The translations under genes were made by a program, and so were the position numbers. A DNA stretch of 64,000 nt from CAYMYN01 sp964394665 (GTDB taxonomy: Bacteria > Planctomycetota > UBA1135 > GCA-002686595), in NCBI GenBank assembly GCA_964394665.1, contig CAYMYN010000005.1, positions 1 to 64,000 of the forward strand, in the 5' to 3' direction. This document shows positions 22,578 through 31,817 of the stretch, in pieces. Numbering within the stretch: the stretch's first letter is position 1; each line of letters starts with the position of its first letter. The notes under the pieces are model-generated. The model was not told the DNA's origin, did not search any database, and saw nothing but the letters and a program-made list of their open reading frames with translations.

Positions 22578-23884
22578 GGCGCCGGGCAGAAGCGCGCGCG
22601 CACGGCGTTGGTGCTGTTCCAAGTGAGGTTCGGATTCTGGTCGCGGAACCAGAGCTGGTAGCGCCAGGTGTCGCCGGGCTGGATGGCGACCTCCCCGGCC
22701 AGGTTCCCGAAGTCGAGGGCGCGGCTCGCGCTGCCGTCCGGACCGATCTGGATCAGCGGCGAGCCGATGCGCCAGAAGGGCTGCGAGAGGCACAGGATGC
22801 CCTGGTGCCCGCGGTACGTGCCGAGCAGGGCTTCGCCGCGGGAGGCGACCAAGAACCCGAACTTCCCGGCCGGGAGCCCGCTGGCCTCGAAGAGCAGCTC
22901 GCCATCGGCGACGTCGGGGCTGCCGGTCGCGACGAGGGTCCCCGGCAGGCCGCTCGAGTTCGGGTTCGAGGTGCAGTAGGTCTCGAAGCCGCAGGGCGCG
23001 TCGCCGCTCGCCTCGAGGGAGAAATCGGCCGCCGCGGTGATGTCGACCGAGGCGATCGCCACGCTGAGCAGCAGGTTGGCCGTGAAGCCGGGGGGCAGGA
23101 TGGTCGGCACGGGCTGCGGGATGTCGTCGATCGTGAAGCCGGGCGCGGGGTCGGGGATCTGTTGAGCAACCGCGAAGTCGAAGGCGGCGCGGATCGTGGC
23201 GCTGGACCCGCCGATCTCGAGCTCGCCCGCCAGGGGCAGGGCGAGGGGCAGCGGACCGACCGGGAAGAGCTGGCCGCTGAACTCGGCCTCGAACGAGAGC
23301 TCGACCGGGATGAGCACCGCGAAGGAATAGCGCCCGGGCTCGAGTTCGGGCAGCAACACGCCGGCTTCGGCCGGGCCGTTCTGGACCAGTAGGAGGTTCG
23401 AGATCGTCTGCGCGCCGAGGGGCAGAGTGATCGGGATCCCTCCCACGAAGAGCGAGTTGGGGTTGAAGGTGCGGAAGGTGTCGAACTCGAGTGTGAGACT
23501 CAGCGCGGTGCGGACCGATCCGCCACCCAAGAGGTCGAGGGTCAGCTCGCGCACGCCGACAGACAGCACCGTCGGGTCGACGTCGAGCACGAGGCTGCCC
23601 GTCGGCGGCCCGGAGTAGTCGGTGTCGCCCCCGAGCTCGAAGTCCATGTCGACGGGCATGTTGCCGCTGCCGCCGCTGAAGCCGGGTCGGGTCTGGGTGC
23701 CGCCCGGATTGTCGACGGCGTCGTAGTCGCCGATGGCGGTGCCGGGCAGCGCGACCGAGAAGTCGCTCGCGAGCGAGCCGGTGCTCGTCGTGGGATCGAT
23801 CGTGAGCACGTAGGACTGGCGCGCGTCGGCGAGGGGCACGAGGGCGAGCAGCGCGAGCAGAGGGAGGGCGAAGGGCGTGCGCAT
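22574..23884 (-). CDS. Secreted protein of unknown function
   Basis: A 436-residue exported protein with signal peptide (FALPLLALLALVPLADARQ). The mature region is Ala/Leu/Gly/Ser-rich with many predicted beta strands and few charges. The C-terminal 120 residues (from about CGFETYCTSNPNSSGLPGTL to FRDQNPNLTWNSTNAV) form a compact module. Its YQLWFRD...TNAV ending is like the end of the modules at 992-2170 and 36164-38761. That suggests the same export or surface-display route in this organism. No catalytic residues stand out. The gene overlaps the DNA methyltransferase start by four bases; a functional link is not obvious. Confidence 0.75.
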   Translation of the reverse strand: MRTPFALPLLALLALVPLADARQSYVLTIDPTTSTGSLASDFSVALPGTAIGDYDAVDNPGGTQTRPGFSGGSGNMPVDMDFELGGDTDYSGPPTGSLVLDVDPTVLSVGVRELTLDLLGGGSVRTALSLTLEFDTFRTFNPNSLFVGGIPITLPLGAQTISNLLLVQNGPAEAGVLLPELEPGRYSFAVLIPVELSFEAEFSGQLFPVGPLPLALPLAGELEIGGSSATIRAAFDFAVAQQIPDPAPGFTIDDIPQPVPTILPPGFTANLLLSVAIASVDITAAADFSLEASGDAPCGFETYCTSNPNSSGLPGTLVATGSPDVADGELLFEASGLPAGKFGFLVASRGEALLGTYRGHQGILCLSQPFWRIGSPLIQIGPDGSASRALDFGNLAGEVAIQPGDTWRYQLWFRDQNPNLTWNSTNAVRARFCPAP

Positions 23885-24113
23885 GGGTGTGGACCGGAGC
23901 TGGGGTGGGGAGCTCGGAGTCTATCGCGACCGGCTCGGGCCCGCTCGGGGCGGGCCCCCCGCGGCTCCGGGCCAGCCCGGCCCCGGGCCCATGGCGGACC
24001 GGCGAGGGGGCACGCGCTCCCCGTGTGCTTGCGCGGCGTGCCCGCCGGTGCCAGCATCGCCGGCGAATCGGCCCGCGCCGGCTCCGCGCCGCCGGCCCCG
24101 TTCCGCAGGATCC

Positions 24114-24911
24114 ATGTCGCTCGCGGACCTCGTCTCACCCGATCCGATCACCGTCTCCCCGGACACCGAGCTGCGCGAGGCGGTCGCGTTGATGGACCGC
24201 CACGACGTGCGGCACCTGCCGGTCGTGGAGCAGGGCGTGCTGGTGGGGATGATCTCCGACCGCGATCTGCTGGCGGCGACGGGCTGGAATCCGTCGCGGC
24301 TCGTGCGCCTGCGGGAGGCGCCCCCGGGGCTGGTGCGAGATCTCGCGCTGCGGCCGCCCCTCGTCGCGGGCCTCGACGAGGATCCCCGGGCGCTCGCGCG
24401 GCGCATGCTCGAGCATCGCATCCACGCCCTACCGGTGCTCGAGGACGGGCGCCTGGTCGGGATCGTGAGCGACTACGACTACCTGGTCGACTACGTGCGC
24501 TCCTGTCGTGGTGTGGGCAGCGCGCCGCGGGTCGATCGCCCCGTGTCGGAGTGCATGACCTGGAACGTCGAGACGGCCCAGCGCAGGGCCACCATCGCCG
24601 ACGTCTTCTCGCAGATGCACCGCCTCGACGTGCTGCACCTGCCGGTGTTGGACGGCGAGCGCCTGATGGGGATCCTCTCCGACCGCGACTTCCGACTGCA
24701 CATCGGCCGGGGCATCTCGACCCACCTACCGGTGAGCGCCATCTGCGCGCGCGACCCGATCACGATCGGCTCGGAGGCCCTGCTCTCGGAAGCCACGGAG
24801 CTGCTCCTGTTGCACAAGATCGGCGCGTTGCCCGTGCTGCGAGGAACGGCCCTGATCGGGTTGCTCTCGAGCACCGACGTCCTGTCGGTGTGCGCGAACG
24901 CGCACGCTTGA
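24114..24911 (+). CDS. Four-CBS-domain protein
   Basis: A 265-residue cytoplasmic protein of two tandem CBS pairs (Bateman modules). Repeated signatures are VRHLPVVEQGVLVGMISDRD, IHALPVLEDGRLVGIVSDYD, VLHLPVLDGERLMGILSDRD and IGALPVLRGTALIGLLSSTD. CBS pairs usually bind adenosine nucleotides or SAM and act as energy or ligand sensors. No effector domain is attached, so it probably regulates a partner protein. The ATG at 24114 (MSLADLVSP), with AGGA just upstream, is preferred over longer frames whose extra residues are Pro/Ala/Gly-rich noise. The gap of 229 bases before it shows no other gene. Confidence 0.88.
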   Translation: MSLADLVSPDPITVSPDTELREAVALMDRHDVRHLPVVEQGVLVGMISDRDLLAATGWNPSRLVRLREAPPGLVRDLALRPPLVAGLDEDPRALARRMLEHRIHALPVLEDGRLVGIVSDYDYLVDYVRSCRGVGSAPRVDRPVSECMTWNVETAQRRATIADVFSQMHRLDVLHLPVLDGERLMGILSDRDFRLHIGRGISTHLPVSAICARDPITIGSEALLSEATELLLLHKIGALPVLRGTALIGLLSSTDVLSVCANAHA

Positions 24912-24984
24912 CCCGCCGCGGACCGGCGCGCACGGGGCGGCGTACCGGGCGCCGGCGGCCCCCGGGAGCGGCCGACGGCGCGCC

Positions 24985-25014
24985 TTGGAGGAATCGGGGG
25001 GCCCCGGCTACGAT
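24985..25014 (+). promoter_or_regulatory. Sigma-70-like promoter of the IclR gene
   Basis: TTGGAG (24985-24990) and TACGAT (25009-25014) are 18 bases apart and lie 26 bases before the ATG at 25041. They match the TTGACA/TATAAT pattern at four of six positions each. This is the best promoter match in the central part of the window. Confidence 0.45.
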
Positions 25015-25040
25015 GCCTGGAGTCCTTCGGACCGCCGCCC

Positions 25041-25829
25041 ATGACCCAGAAATCGACCGGTTCGCGCGAGGAGAAGGAGCCGAACCGCTACGCAGCGCCG
25101 GCGCTCGAGAAGGGTCTCGACATCCTCGAGCTGCTCGCCGCCCGGGGGGTCGCGTTGGGGCAGAGCGAGATCGCCCGCGCCCTGGGACGCACGCCGGCGG
25201 AGATCTTCCGCATGCTCAATTGCCTCGAGCGCCGCGGCTACCTCGAGCGCAGCCCGCGCGACGAGCGCTACCTGCTCTCGGCGCGACTGTTCGAGCTCGC
25301 GCACCTCCATCCGCCGACGCGCCTGTTGCTCGATGTCGCCGCGCCGTGCATGCGCGAGCTCGCGCGCGGGATCGGTCAATCGTGCCACCTGGCGATCCGC
25401 CACGACGACCAGGCGCTGGTCGTGGCGCAGGTCGACAGTCCGGGCTTCATCGGCTTCGCGGTGCGCGTCGGGTCGCAGGTCCCGCTGCACGAGTCGTGCT
25501 CGGGCCGAGTGCTGCTCGCCTGTGGCGAGTTCGACCCGCGCCACGATCTGCCCGCCGGTCTCGCCGCGGCGGCCGTCAGCAAGCTGCGCGCGCGCCTGAC
25601 GGCGATCCGCGAGCGGGGCTACGAGGAGAGCGAGAGCACCCGCGTGCGCGGCATCACGGACATCGGCGCGCCGGTGCTCGGCCACGAGGGCCTCGCCGTG
25701 GCGGCGCTGACCGTGCCGTACCTGACTCCCCTGGGTTCGGCGCCCGATCCGGGCGCGGTGCGGGACGCCGTGCGTGCCGCGGCCGCGCGCATCGGGGCCG
25801 CGCTCGGCGGCCGCGAGACCGGGGGCTGA
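25041..25829 (+). CDS. IclR-family transcriptional regulator
   Basis: A 262-residue regulator with an N-terminal winged helix-turn-helix (LEKGLDILELLAARG, then LGQSEIARALGRTPAEIFRM and ERRGYLERSPRDERYLL) and the C-terminal IclR effector domain (GQSCHLAIRHDDQALVVAQV, VPLHESCSGRVLLA, GYEESEST, ITDIGAPVLGHEGLAVAALT). These proteins bind small organic acids or sugars and usually control neighbouring catabolic genes. Here no such pathway lies beside it. The next gene is convergent, so its targets are probably elsewhere. Start ATG 25041 fits the HTH position and the promoter. Confidence 0.93.
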   Translation: MTQKSTGSREEKEPNRYAAPALEKGLDILELLAARGVALGQSEIARALGRTPAEIFRMLNCLERRGYLERSPRDERYLLSARLFELAHLHPPTRLLLDVAAPCMRELARGIGQSCHLAIRHDDQALVVAQVDSPGFIGFAVRVGSQVPLHESCSGRVLLACGEFDPRHDLPAGLAAAAVSKLRARLTAIRERGYEESESTRVRGITDIGAPVLGHEGLAVAALTVPYLTPLGSAPDPGAVRDAVRAAAARIGAALGGRETGG

Positions 25830-25847
25830 ACGGGTCTCGGCTCGACG

Positions 25848-27338
25848 TCAACGTCCCCGCGCCGGAGGCGTGTCGTGCGTCTCGATGCCGGACACCTGGT
25901 AGGGCTCGCCCGGCACGCACGCGCCGTCGCGGATCCCGGCCAGCAAGGCACCGAGGGGATCCTCGGCGCCGGCGAAGCGATCGACGTGGGTCGAGCCGTT
26001 CTCGAGCCGCAGCACGCCCCGCGGGCACACCGCCGAACACACGCCGCACCCGACGCACGAGGCGCGCACGATGTTCTCGCCGCGCTGGGCGTAGCTCTGC
26101 ACGTCGATGCCCTGCTCGCAGTAGGTCGAGCAGTTGCCGCAGGACATGCACTGGCCGCCGTTGGTCGTGATGCGGAAGCGCGAGAAGCAGCGTTGCCACA
26201 GGCCCAGGATGGCGGCTTGGGGGCAGCCGAAGCGGCACCAGACGCGATTGCCGAGCAGAGGATAGAAGCCGACGCCGGCGACGCCCGCGAAGAGCGCCCC
26301 GATGTAGAAGCCGTACCAGCTCTTGACGGTCTGGGACCATCCGCGGAACACGGCCTGTCCGGTGAGCGCATCGATCCACAGCATCAGGGTCACGAGCAGC
26401 ACCGCGACGAGCACGCCGTGGATCAGCCATCGCTCGAGGCGCCAGGCGCGGGTGGACTTGTCCGAAAGGTGGCGCCAGGGATCGCCCAGGGTCTCCGCCA
26501 GTCCGCCGCAGCCACAAACCCACGAGCAGTACCAACGCTTGCCGAAGAAGTAGGTCAGGACGGGCGTCGCGACGACGAGCGCCAGGGCCCAGACGAGCAG
26601 CAGGGCGCCGACGACCGCGGCTCCGCCGAGTTCGGAGACCTTGTCCGGCCACAGGTAGTCGTGCTTCAGCGGCCAGATCCCGTTGAACTCGAGGTACGGC
26701 TTGCGGAACAGGACCAGCAGGTTCGGCAGCAGCCAGGCGAAGCCGAACTGGAAGAACATCACGCTCAGCGTGCGGATCTGGTGGTAACGGTTGCCGCGGT
26801 ACTTCAGCAACATGCGCACGCCGAAGACCAGGATCGCGAGCGTATAGAGCACGCCGTAGAGGAACCACTGCGACGCCGCATGACCGGTCAGCACCCGCGC
26901 CAGCGGATCCACCACCGCGACGATGCCGGTCGGGCCCGCGCCGTCGCGGTGCCCCAGGTACTCGGGGCGCCAGTAGATCAGCACGTAGAAGCCGGTCATC
27001 AGCACGCCGGCGATCCAGCCCAGTGCGCCCCGCGCCCGGTCGCTCTTGAAGAACGTTCCGTCGTGATGCAGGCCCACCGGCTTGGCCGACCAGGTGAGGA
27101 CGAACCACAGCGTCGCGCCCAGGGCGATCAGCCCGAAGCTCGAGCCCAAGCCGAGCCAGGTGCCTTGGCCGGGACCGCCGAAGGACTGCACGAGCAGGGA
27201 GAGCAGACCCGCGCCCAGGATCGCGAGCGCGCCCTTCTGGGACCAGGGCAGGGCCGTGGGCTCGAGGGGAGTGCGCGGCTCGGAGAAACCCAGGCGTTCC
27301 TCGTCGTAGTCGTACTCCAACAACGCTCGATCGATCAC
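25848..27338 (-). CDS. Membrane polyferredoxin (NapH/CcoG-like)
   Basis: A 496-residue membrane protein with about eight hydrophobic helices and two C-terminal [4Fe-4S] motifs, CMSCGNCSTYC and CVGCGVCSAVCP. Two more Cys motifs lie in the membrane part: WYCSWVCGCGG and WCRFGCPQAAILG. The last is the hallmark of the NapH/CcoG/NosR quinol-linked ferredoxin family. The GTG start at 27338 overlaps the stop of the FAD oxidoreductase gene in GTGA, so the two make one electron-transfer unit, probably passing electrons between NAD(P)H, flavin, iron-sulfur clusters and quinone. There is no FMN-binding domain. The final acceptor is not evident. Confidence 0.88.
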   Translation of the reverse strand: MIDRALLEYDYDEERLGFSEPRTPLEPTALPWSQKGALAILGAGLLSLLVQSFGGPGQGTWLGLGSSFGLIALGATLWFVLTWSAKPVGLHHDGTFFKSDRARGALGWIAGVLMTGFYVLIYWRPEYLGHRDGAGPTGIVAVVDPLARVLTGHAASQWFLYGVLYTLAILVFGVRMLLKYRGNRYHQIRTLSVMFFQFGFAWLLPNLLVLFRKPYLEFNGIWPLKHDYLWPDKVSELGGAAVVGALLLVWALALVVATPVLTYFFGKRWYCSWVCGCGGLAETLGDPWRHLSDKSTRAWRLERWLIHGVLVAVLLVTLMLWIDALTGQAVFRGWSQTVKSWYGFYIGALFAGVAGVGFYPLLGNRVWCRFGCPQAAILGLWQRCFSRFRITTNGGQCMSCGNCSTYCEQGIDVQSYAQRGENIVRASCVGCGVCSAVCPRGVLRLENGSTHVDRFAGAEDPLGALLAGIRDGACVPGEPYQVSGIETHDTPPARGR

Positions 27339-28630
27339 GCGCGACTCCCCACCTCTGCGGATGCCTGACGCGCGAGTTCGGCGCGGATCTCGCTAGCGTG
27401 ACGGGGAAAGAGCTCGGGATCGAACCAGGCGTCCTCGAGGTGCTCCAGCACGTAGCGTGGGGAGCGGCCTTCGGCGATCCAGCGCTCGCAGACCCGGTGG
27501 CGCAGGCGCAGGCCCATCGCGTTGACGCCGATCAGGCCCGCATCGGGGGTGTGGACCAGGCGCAGGGCCTTGCGTCCCTCGCGGTGCACCCAGAGCAGGT
27601 TGCGTTCACCCGGGACGTTCAGGTTCACGCGCCCGTAGACCTGGTACTCGAGTTCGAAGAACTTGGCCGAGTTGAACCAGATGCCCGGTTCGTAGCCGCG
27701 CTCGCGCCCGGCGAGCACGTCGCCGGCGACCTCGCCCTGCATCTTGCCCGTGTACCACACCTGTTGCAGGAGGTTCCGCTCGTTCGCGCCGCGGACGATC
27801 TCGGCGCAGTCGCCGGCGGCGAGGACGTCCGGAACGCTCGTCCGCAAGCTGGCGTCGACCAGGATCCCGCGGCCGAGGTCCAGGCCCAGCTCGCGCGCCA
27901 GATCGAGGTTCGGCGCCACGCCGGCCGTCAAGCCGACCAGTTGGCACTCGATGCGCTCACCGGCGCTCGTCAACGCCGCCGCGCAGCGGCCCTGCCCGTC
28001 GTCCTCGATCGAGGCGAGCTCGGCTCCCAAGCGCAGGTCGACGCCATGGGCGCGCACCTCGGCGTTCACCAGCGCCGACTCCTCCGCCGGCAGGACGTTG
28101 TTCCAGTACGAGCTCTCGCGCACCAGCATCGTGACCGGGATGCCCCGGGAGAGGAGCATCTCGGCCAGCTCGACGCCGATCAATCCGCCGCCCGTGATCA
28201 CCGCCTGGCGCGTGCGCTCGACGGTGCGGTAGAGGCGCTCGAGGTCCGGCAAGCCATAGAGCCCCTGCACTCCGTCGAGGTCCTGACCCGGCCAGCCGAA
28301 GCGGTTGGGCTTCGAACCCGTCGCGAGCAGCAGTCGGTCGAAGCTCATCCGTCCGCCCCGGTGCAAGCGCAGCTCCTTCCGCCCGAGGTCCCCGCCCACG
28401 ACCCAGTCGCGCACGAGCTCGAGGCGTCGCTCGCTCCACAGGGAGTCCTCGAAGGGTTTGACGTCCGCGTACCGCATCTGCCCCATGAAGAGGTACATCA
28501 GCGCGGGGCGCGAATAGTGGTGCGTCGACTCGCCGGAGACGATCGAGATGCGCCAGCTCGGCTGGTTGCGCCGCAGGCGCAGGGCCGCGGTCACTCCGGT
28601 GACTCCGTTCCCGATGATGACGACGTGCAA
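27335..28630 (-). CDS. NAD(P)H-linked FAD oxidoreductase
   Basis: A 431-residue pyridine-nucleotide-disulfide-type flavoprotein related to rubredoxin/nitrite reductase flavin subunits. The FAD motif is VVIIGNGVTGVTAAL at the N-terminus, the NAD(P)H motif is AVITGGGLIGVELAEML in the middle, and the second FAD contact is VPDVLAAGDCAEI. The start is a TTG at 28630 (MHVVIIGNG); it is the only position that begins the Rossmann strand directly, and longer frames read into unrelated Pro/Arg-rich sequence. No CxxC redox disulfide is present. It is co-translated with the membrane polyferredoxin and is likely its electron donor. Confidence 0.88.
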   Translation of the reverse strand: MHVVIIGNGVTGVTAALRLRRNQPSWRISIVSGESTHHYSRPALMYLFMGQMRYADVKPFEDSLWSERRLELVRDWVVGGDLGRKELRLHRGGRMSFDRLLLATGSKPNRFGWPGQDLDGVQGLYGLPDLERLYRTVERTRQAVITGGGLIGVELAEMLLSRGIPVTMLVRESSYWNNVLPAEESALVNAEVRAHGVDLRLGAELASIEDDGQGRCAAALTSAGERIECQLVGLTAGVAPNLDLARELGLDLGRGILVDASLRTSVPDVLAAGDCAEIVRGANERNLLQQVWYTGKMQGEVAGDVLAGRERGYEPGIWFNSAKFFELEYQVYGRVNLNVPGERNLLWVHREGRKALRLVHTPDAGLIGVNAMGLRLRHRVCERWIAEGRSPRYVLEHLEDAWFDPELFPRHASEIRAELARQASAEVGSRA

Positions 28631-28713
28631 GGGCGCGCTCCGTTCGAAGGGCCCTTCGGGCCTGGGGAGGAGCCTGCTACGCGGGACCTGCCCCCCCGTG
28701 ACGCGACGCGGCT

Positions 28714-30609
28714 TCAGTCGCCGATGTACCCCAGGTCGCGCAGCATCTCCAGGGTGCCCTCGGCCGCCGGCATCACCCAGGGGCGGCGGCCCAGGCCGTC
28801 GTTCAGCCAGGCCTGGATGCGGCCCCGCAGGTAGGCGACCCGCTCGGCGTGCTCGGCGGCGACGTCCGTGCGGCACTCGGGATCGTTGGCGAGGTCGAAG
28901 AGCGCCAGGCGGTCCTCCTGGTCGGTCCCCGGCAGCGGCAGGCTCCACATCAGGCGCCAGCCGTCCTCGATCAACGAGAAGGTCTGCCCGCGGCGTTCCA
29001 CGCGCCGGGCCAGCAGGTCGGCCCAGCGGGCCTGGCTGTTGCTGAGGAACACGCCCGACGGCGGAGCGCTCATCCCGCGGGCGATCTCGAGCAGGTCCGG
29101 GCCGCGCAGGTTCGCCGCGGGAGCGATCCCGGCCAGACCCAGGAGCGTCGGCGCGAGGTGACGGTTCTCGATCGGGTGTTCGACCCGCAGCCCCGCCGGG
29201 ACACCCGGGCCGAAGAAGAGCAGCGGGACCCGCGTCTGGGCGTCGAAGAGCTGGCTGTGGTGCCCGATCCAGCCGTTCTCGAGGAACTCCTCGCCGTGAT
29301 CGCTGGTGATCGCCACGACCGTGTCCTCGGCCAGGCCGAACTCGGCGAGCAGGTCGAGGATGCGTCCGATCTCGGTGTCGACCTCGAGGATCTCGGCGTC
29401 GTAGAGGTCGAGCTGATGACGCGTGTCGCGCTCCAGCGCGGCCAGGTCCGCCGCGGGATCGGCGTAGAACGCGTCGAGGGCCAGGTCGAGGCGCCGCTCG
29501 ACGTACTCCGGCGGCGCCTGGATGCCGAGCCGGGCGCTGAACTGCTCCCGCGGTCCGTAGGGATAGTGCGGCTCGACCAGGTGCAGGTAGAGGAAGAACC
29601 GATCCTCCTTGCGCCGCCGCAACCAGGCCGCGACGTCGTCGTGGATCGCGTGGGCGTGGGGCCAGTCGTAGGCCTCGAAGAACTCGAATCCCTGGGTGAA
29701 GTTGTGCCCGGCCGAGATCAGCGGGTTGCAGGCGAATCCGCCGGTCGTGAAGCCCGCGAGCTGGAAGGCCTCACCGAGGGTGACGAGCGAATCGGAGAGG
29801 TAGTAGGACTCGGCGATGCCGATGCCGTGTTCGGCGGGGCTCATCCCGGTCAGGATCGAGGCCGTCGAGGGCACGGTCCAGGCGGTGGTGGAGTGGGCGC
29901 GCTCGAAGACCAGGCCGCGTTCCCCGAGGGAATCGATCACCGGGCTGACGGGGCGTTGATGGCCGTACAGGCCCAGGCGATCCGCGCGCAGGGTGTCGAT
30001 CACGATCAAGACCACGTTCGGATGGCCCGGGGAACGGCGCTGGCGCTCGACCTCGAAGGGCACGACGACGCGCGGGTGGCCCAGCGCGACCCGCGGCGGA
30101 TCGGGCTGGTCGCCCTCGTAGCGCGTGCGCACCGTCAGCGCGCCGCCGCTCCCCACGGGCATCTGGAGCCGGTGCCAGCGGCGATCCTCGCCGCGGATGT
30201 CCTCGCCGCTGGGCAGGACGTGGGAGAGCACGCTGCGGCCGTCGAGCTCGACCTCGACGTGCACCGCGCCCCGCCCCTGGTAGCCGCCGCGTTGGACGCA
30301 CAGCGCGAAGCGCAACACTGCCTCGGGATAGGTGCGGGGGACCTCCCAGCGGACCTCGCAGGGCGGGGTCAGCTCGATCGCGGGCAGCGGTCCCTCGAAC
30401 CCGTGGCGCCGCGCGCTGGGGCGCAGCAGATCCTGGCGCACGGGCCAGCGCGGGTTCTCCTCGACGATCGTGCGTCGCTCGAGGTGCAGGAGCAACTCGT
30501 GCAGGGGCTGCTCGACCTCGATCTTCGGCAGTCCGGCGGGTTTGGAGCACGACGCGCAACACCCCAGGAGCGCGAGCAGCCACGCCGTGATCGGCCTGCG
30601 AAAGGTCAT
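28714..30609 (-). CDS. Sulfatase-like lipoprotein with Thr at the nucleophile position
   Basis: A 631-residue exported protein: ATG 30609, signal peptide with lipobox LLGCC or CASC. The alkaline-phosphatase/sulfatase fold is clear from VVLIVIDTLRADRLGLYG (metal-binding Asp) and ITSDHGEEFLENG. The N-terminal 190 residues are an extra beta-rich domain. The active-site peptide reads AWTVPSTASILTG, so the Cys or Ser that sulfatases convert to formylglycine is Thr and the following Arg is Thr. It may act as a phosphodiesterase or phosphotransferase using Thr, or be inactive. The C-terminal LRDLGYIGD is common in planctomycete relatives. Confidence 0.87.
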   Translation of the reverse strand: MTFRRPITAWLLALLGCCASCSKPAGLPKIEVEQPLHELLLHLERRTIVEENPRWPVRQDLLRPSARRHGFEGPLPAIELTPPCEVRWEVPRTYPEAVLRFALCVQRGGYQGRGAVHVEVELDGRSVLSHVLPSGEDIRGEDRRWHRLQMPVGSGGALTVRTRYEGDQPDPPRVALGHPRVVVPFEVERQRRSPGHPNVVLIVIDTLRADRLGLYGHQRPVSPVIDSLGERGLVFERAHSTTAWTVPSTASILTGMSPAEHGIGIAESYYLSDSLVTLGEAFQLAGFTTGGFACNPLISAGHNFTQGFEFFEAYDWPHAHAIHDDVAAWLRRRKEDRFFLYLHLVEPHYPYGPREQFSARLGIQAPPEYVERRLDLALDAFYADPAADLAALERDTRHQLDLYDAEILEVDTEIGRILDLLAEFGLAEDTVVAITSDHGEEFLENGWIGHHSQLFDAQTRVPLLFFGPGVPAGLRVEHPIENRHLAPTLLGLAGIAPAANLRGPDLLEIARGMSAPPSGVFLSNSQARWADLLARRVERRGQTFSLIEDGWRLMWSLPLPGTDQEDRLALFDLANDPECRTDVAAEHAERVAYLRGRIQAWLNDGLGRRPWVMPAAEGTLEMLRDLGYIGD

Positions 30610-30833
30610 CGTCCTGGGGTGCGCTGGGTCGGAGGGAGTCGTCCTGGACGCGGCCGAGAGTCGAGTCCCGATCACCACGCCGCCCCTGGGAGCGATCCCG
30701 ATGCAGGACGGTTCCGCATCGTCCCCCATGCCCGTCGGGAGGTCAACCCGCCCGACCTCGGCGCGCTCCCGGGCTCGGCGCGTCGCCGACCCGCGGATGG
30801 ACGCGGGGCGGGCGCGTCGGTCATGCTCACCGC

Positions 30834-31814
30834 ATGTTGCTCGAGGTGGTCCTGTTCGCAGTCGGGTTGGTGTTGCTCCTGGGCGGCGGCGAGTCGCTCG
30901 TGCGCGGGGCGTCCGCCCTCGCGCGGCGCCTGGGATGGTCGACGGCGGTGATCGGCCTGACGGTCGTGGCGTTCGGGACGAGCGCGCCGGAGCTCGTCGT
31001 GTCGTTGCTCTCGGCCGCGCGCGGGACGAGCGAGATCGCCTTCGGCAACGTGCTCGGCTCGAACGTCGCGAACCTGGGGCTCCTGCTCGGCATCACGGCG
31101 CTGGTTCTGCCGCTGCGGGTCGACTCGACCCTGCTCACGCGCGAGATGCCGCTGTTGTTGCTGGTCAGCGTGGCGGCCCTGGTGATGGGGCTCGACCGCG
31201 GGCTCGGCGTGGGCGACGACCTGTTCTCGCGCGCCGACGGGTTGATCCTGCTCCTGCTCTTCGCTCTGTTCCTGTACGCCAACGCGCGTGACGTGCTGCG
31301 CACGCCGCCCGCGGACCCGCTGCTCGTGGCCGCCGACGAGTCGCGCGGCGCGGGCGCGGAGCAGGCGCCCAGCTTGGGACGCGCCTGGTTCCTGACCCTC
31401 CTGGGACTCGTGGGCCTCGCCTCGGGCGGCCACCTGGTGGTCGGCGCGGCGGTCGAGCTGGCGCGCGCGGCGGGCGTCTCGGAGGTCGTGATCGGCGCCA
31501 CGATCGTGGCCGTCGGCACCAGCCTGCCGGAGCTCGTCACGTGCCTCGCGGCCGCGCGCAAGGGTCAGGACGACCTGGCGGTGGGCAACCTCGTGGGCTC
31601 CAACGTCTTCAACCTGCTCTTCGTCCTGGGTGGGACCGCGCTGCTCCTGCCGGTGCCCGTGCCGGTCGGCGGTTGGGTCGACCTCGTCGCGGCGGCGGCG
31701 CTCGCCGGAGCGCTCGTGCCGATGGCCTTCACGCAGCGCACGATCTCGCGCGCGGAGGGCGCGTTGATGCTCGGCGCCTACGTGGCGTACTCGCTCTGGC
31801 AGGTCCAGCGCTGA
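30834..31814 (+). CDS. Calcium/sodium antiporter (CaCA family)
   Basis: A 326-residue inner-membrane protein with about ten helices. The two inverted alpha repeats are intact: FGTSAPELVVS with GNVLGSNVANLG in the first half, and VGTSLPELVTC with GNLVGSNVFNLL in the second. The acidic residues in PEL bind the cation. Length and repeats match the YrbG-like branch of the CaCA superfamily, which exchanges Ca2+ for Na+ or K+. The gene diverges from the sulfatase-like gene; the 224-base gap probably holds both promoters, but none stands out. It converges on the cupin gene with three bases between. Confidence 0.92.
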   Translation: MLLEVVLFAVGLVLLLGGGESLVRGASALARRLGWSTAVIGLTVVAFGTSAPELVVSLLSAARGTSEIAFGNVLGSNVANLGLLLGITALVLPLRVDSTLLTREMPLLLLVSVAALVMGLDRGLGVGDDLFSRADGLILLLLFALFLYANARDVLRTPPADPLLVAADESRGAGAEQAPSLGRAWFLTLLGLVGLASGGHLVVGAAVELARAAGVSEVVIGATIVAVGTSLPELVTCLAAARKGQDDLAVGNLVGSNVFNLLFVLGGTALLLPVPVPVGGWVDLVAAAALAGALVPMAFTQRTISRAEGALMLGAYVAYSLWQVQR

Positions 31815-31817
31815 GCA

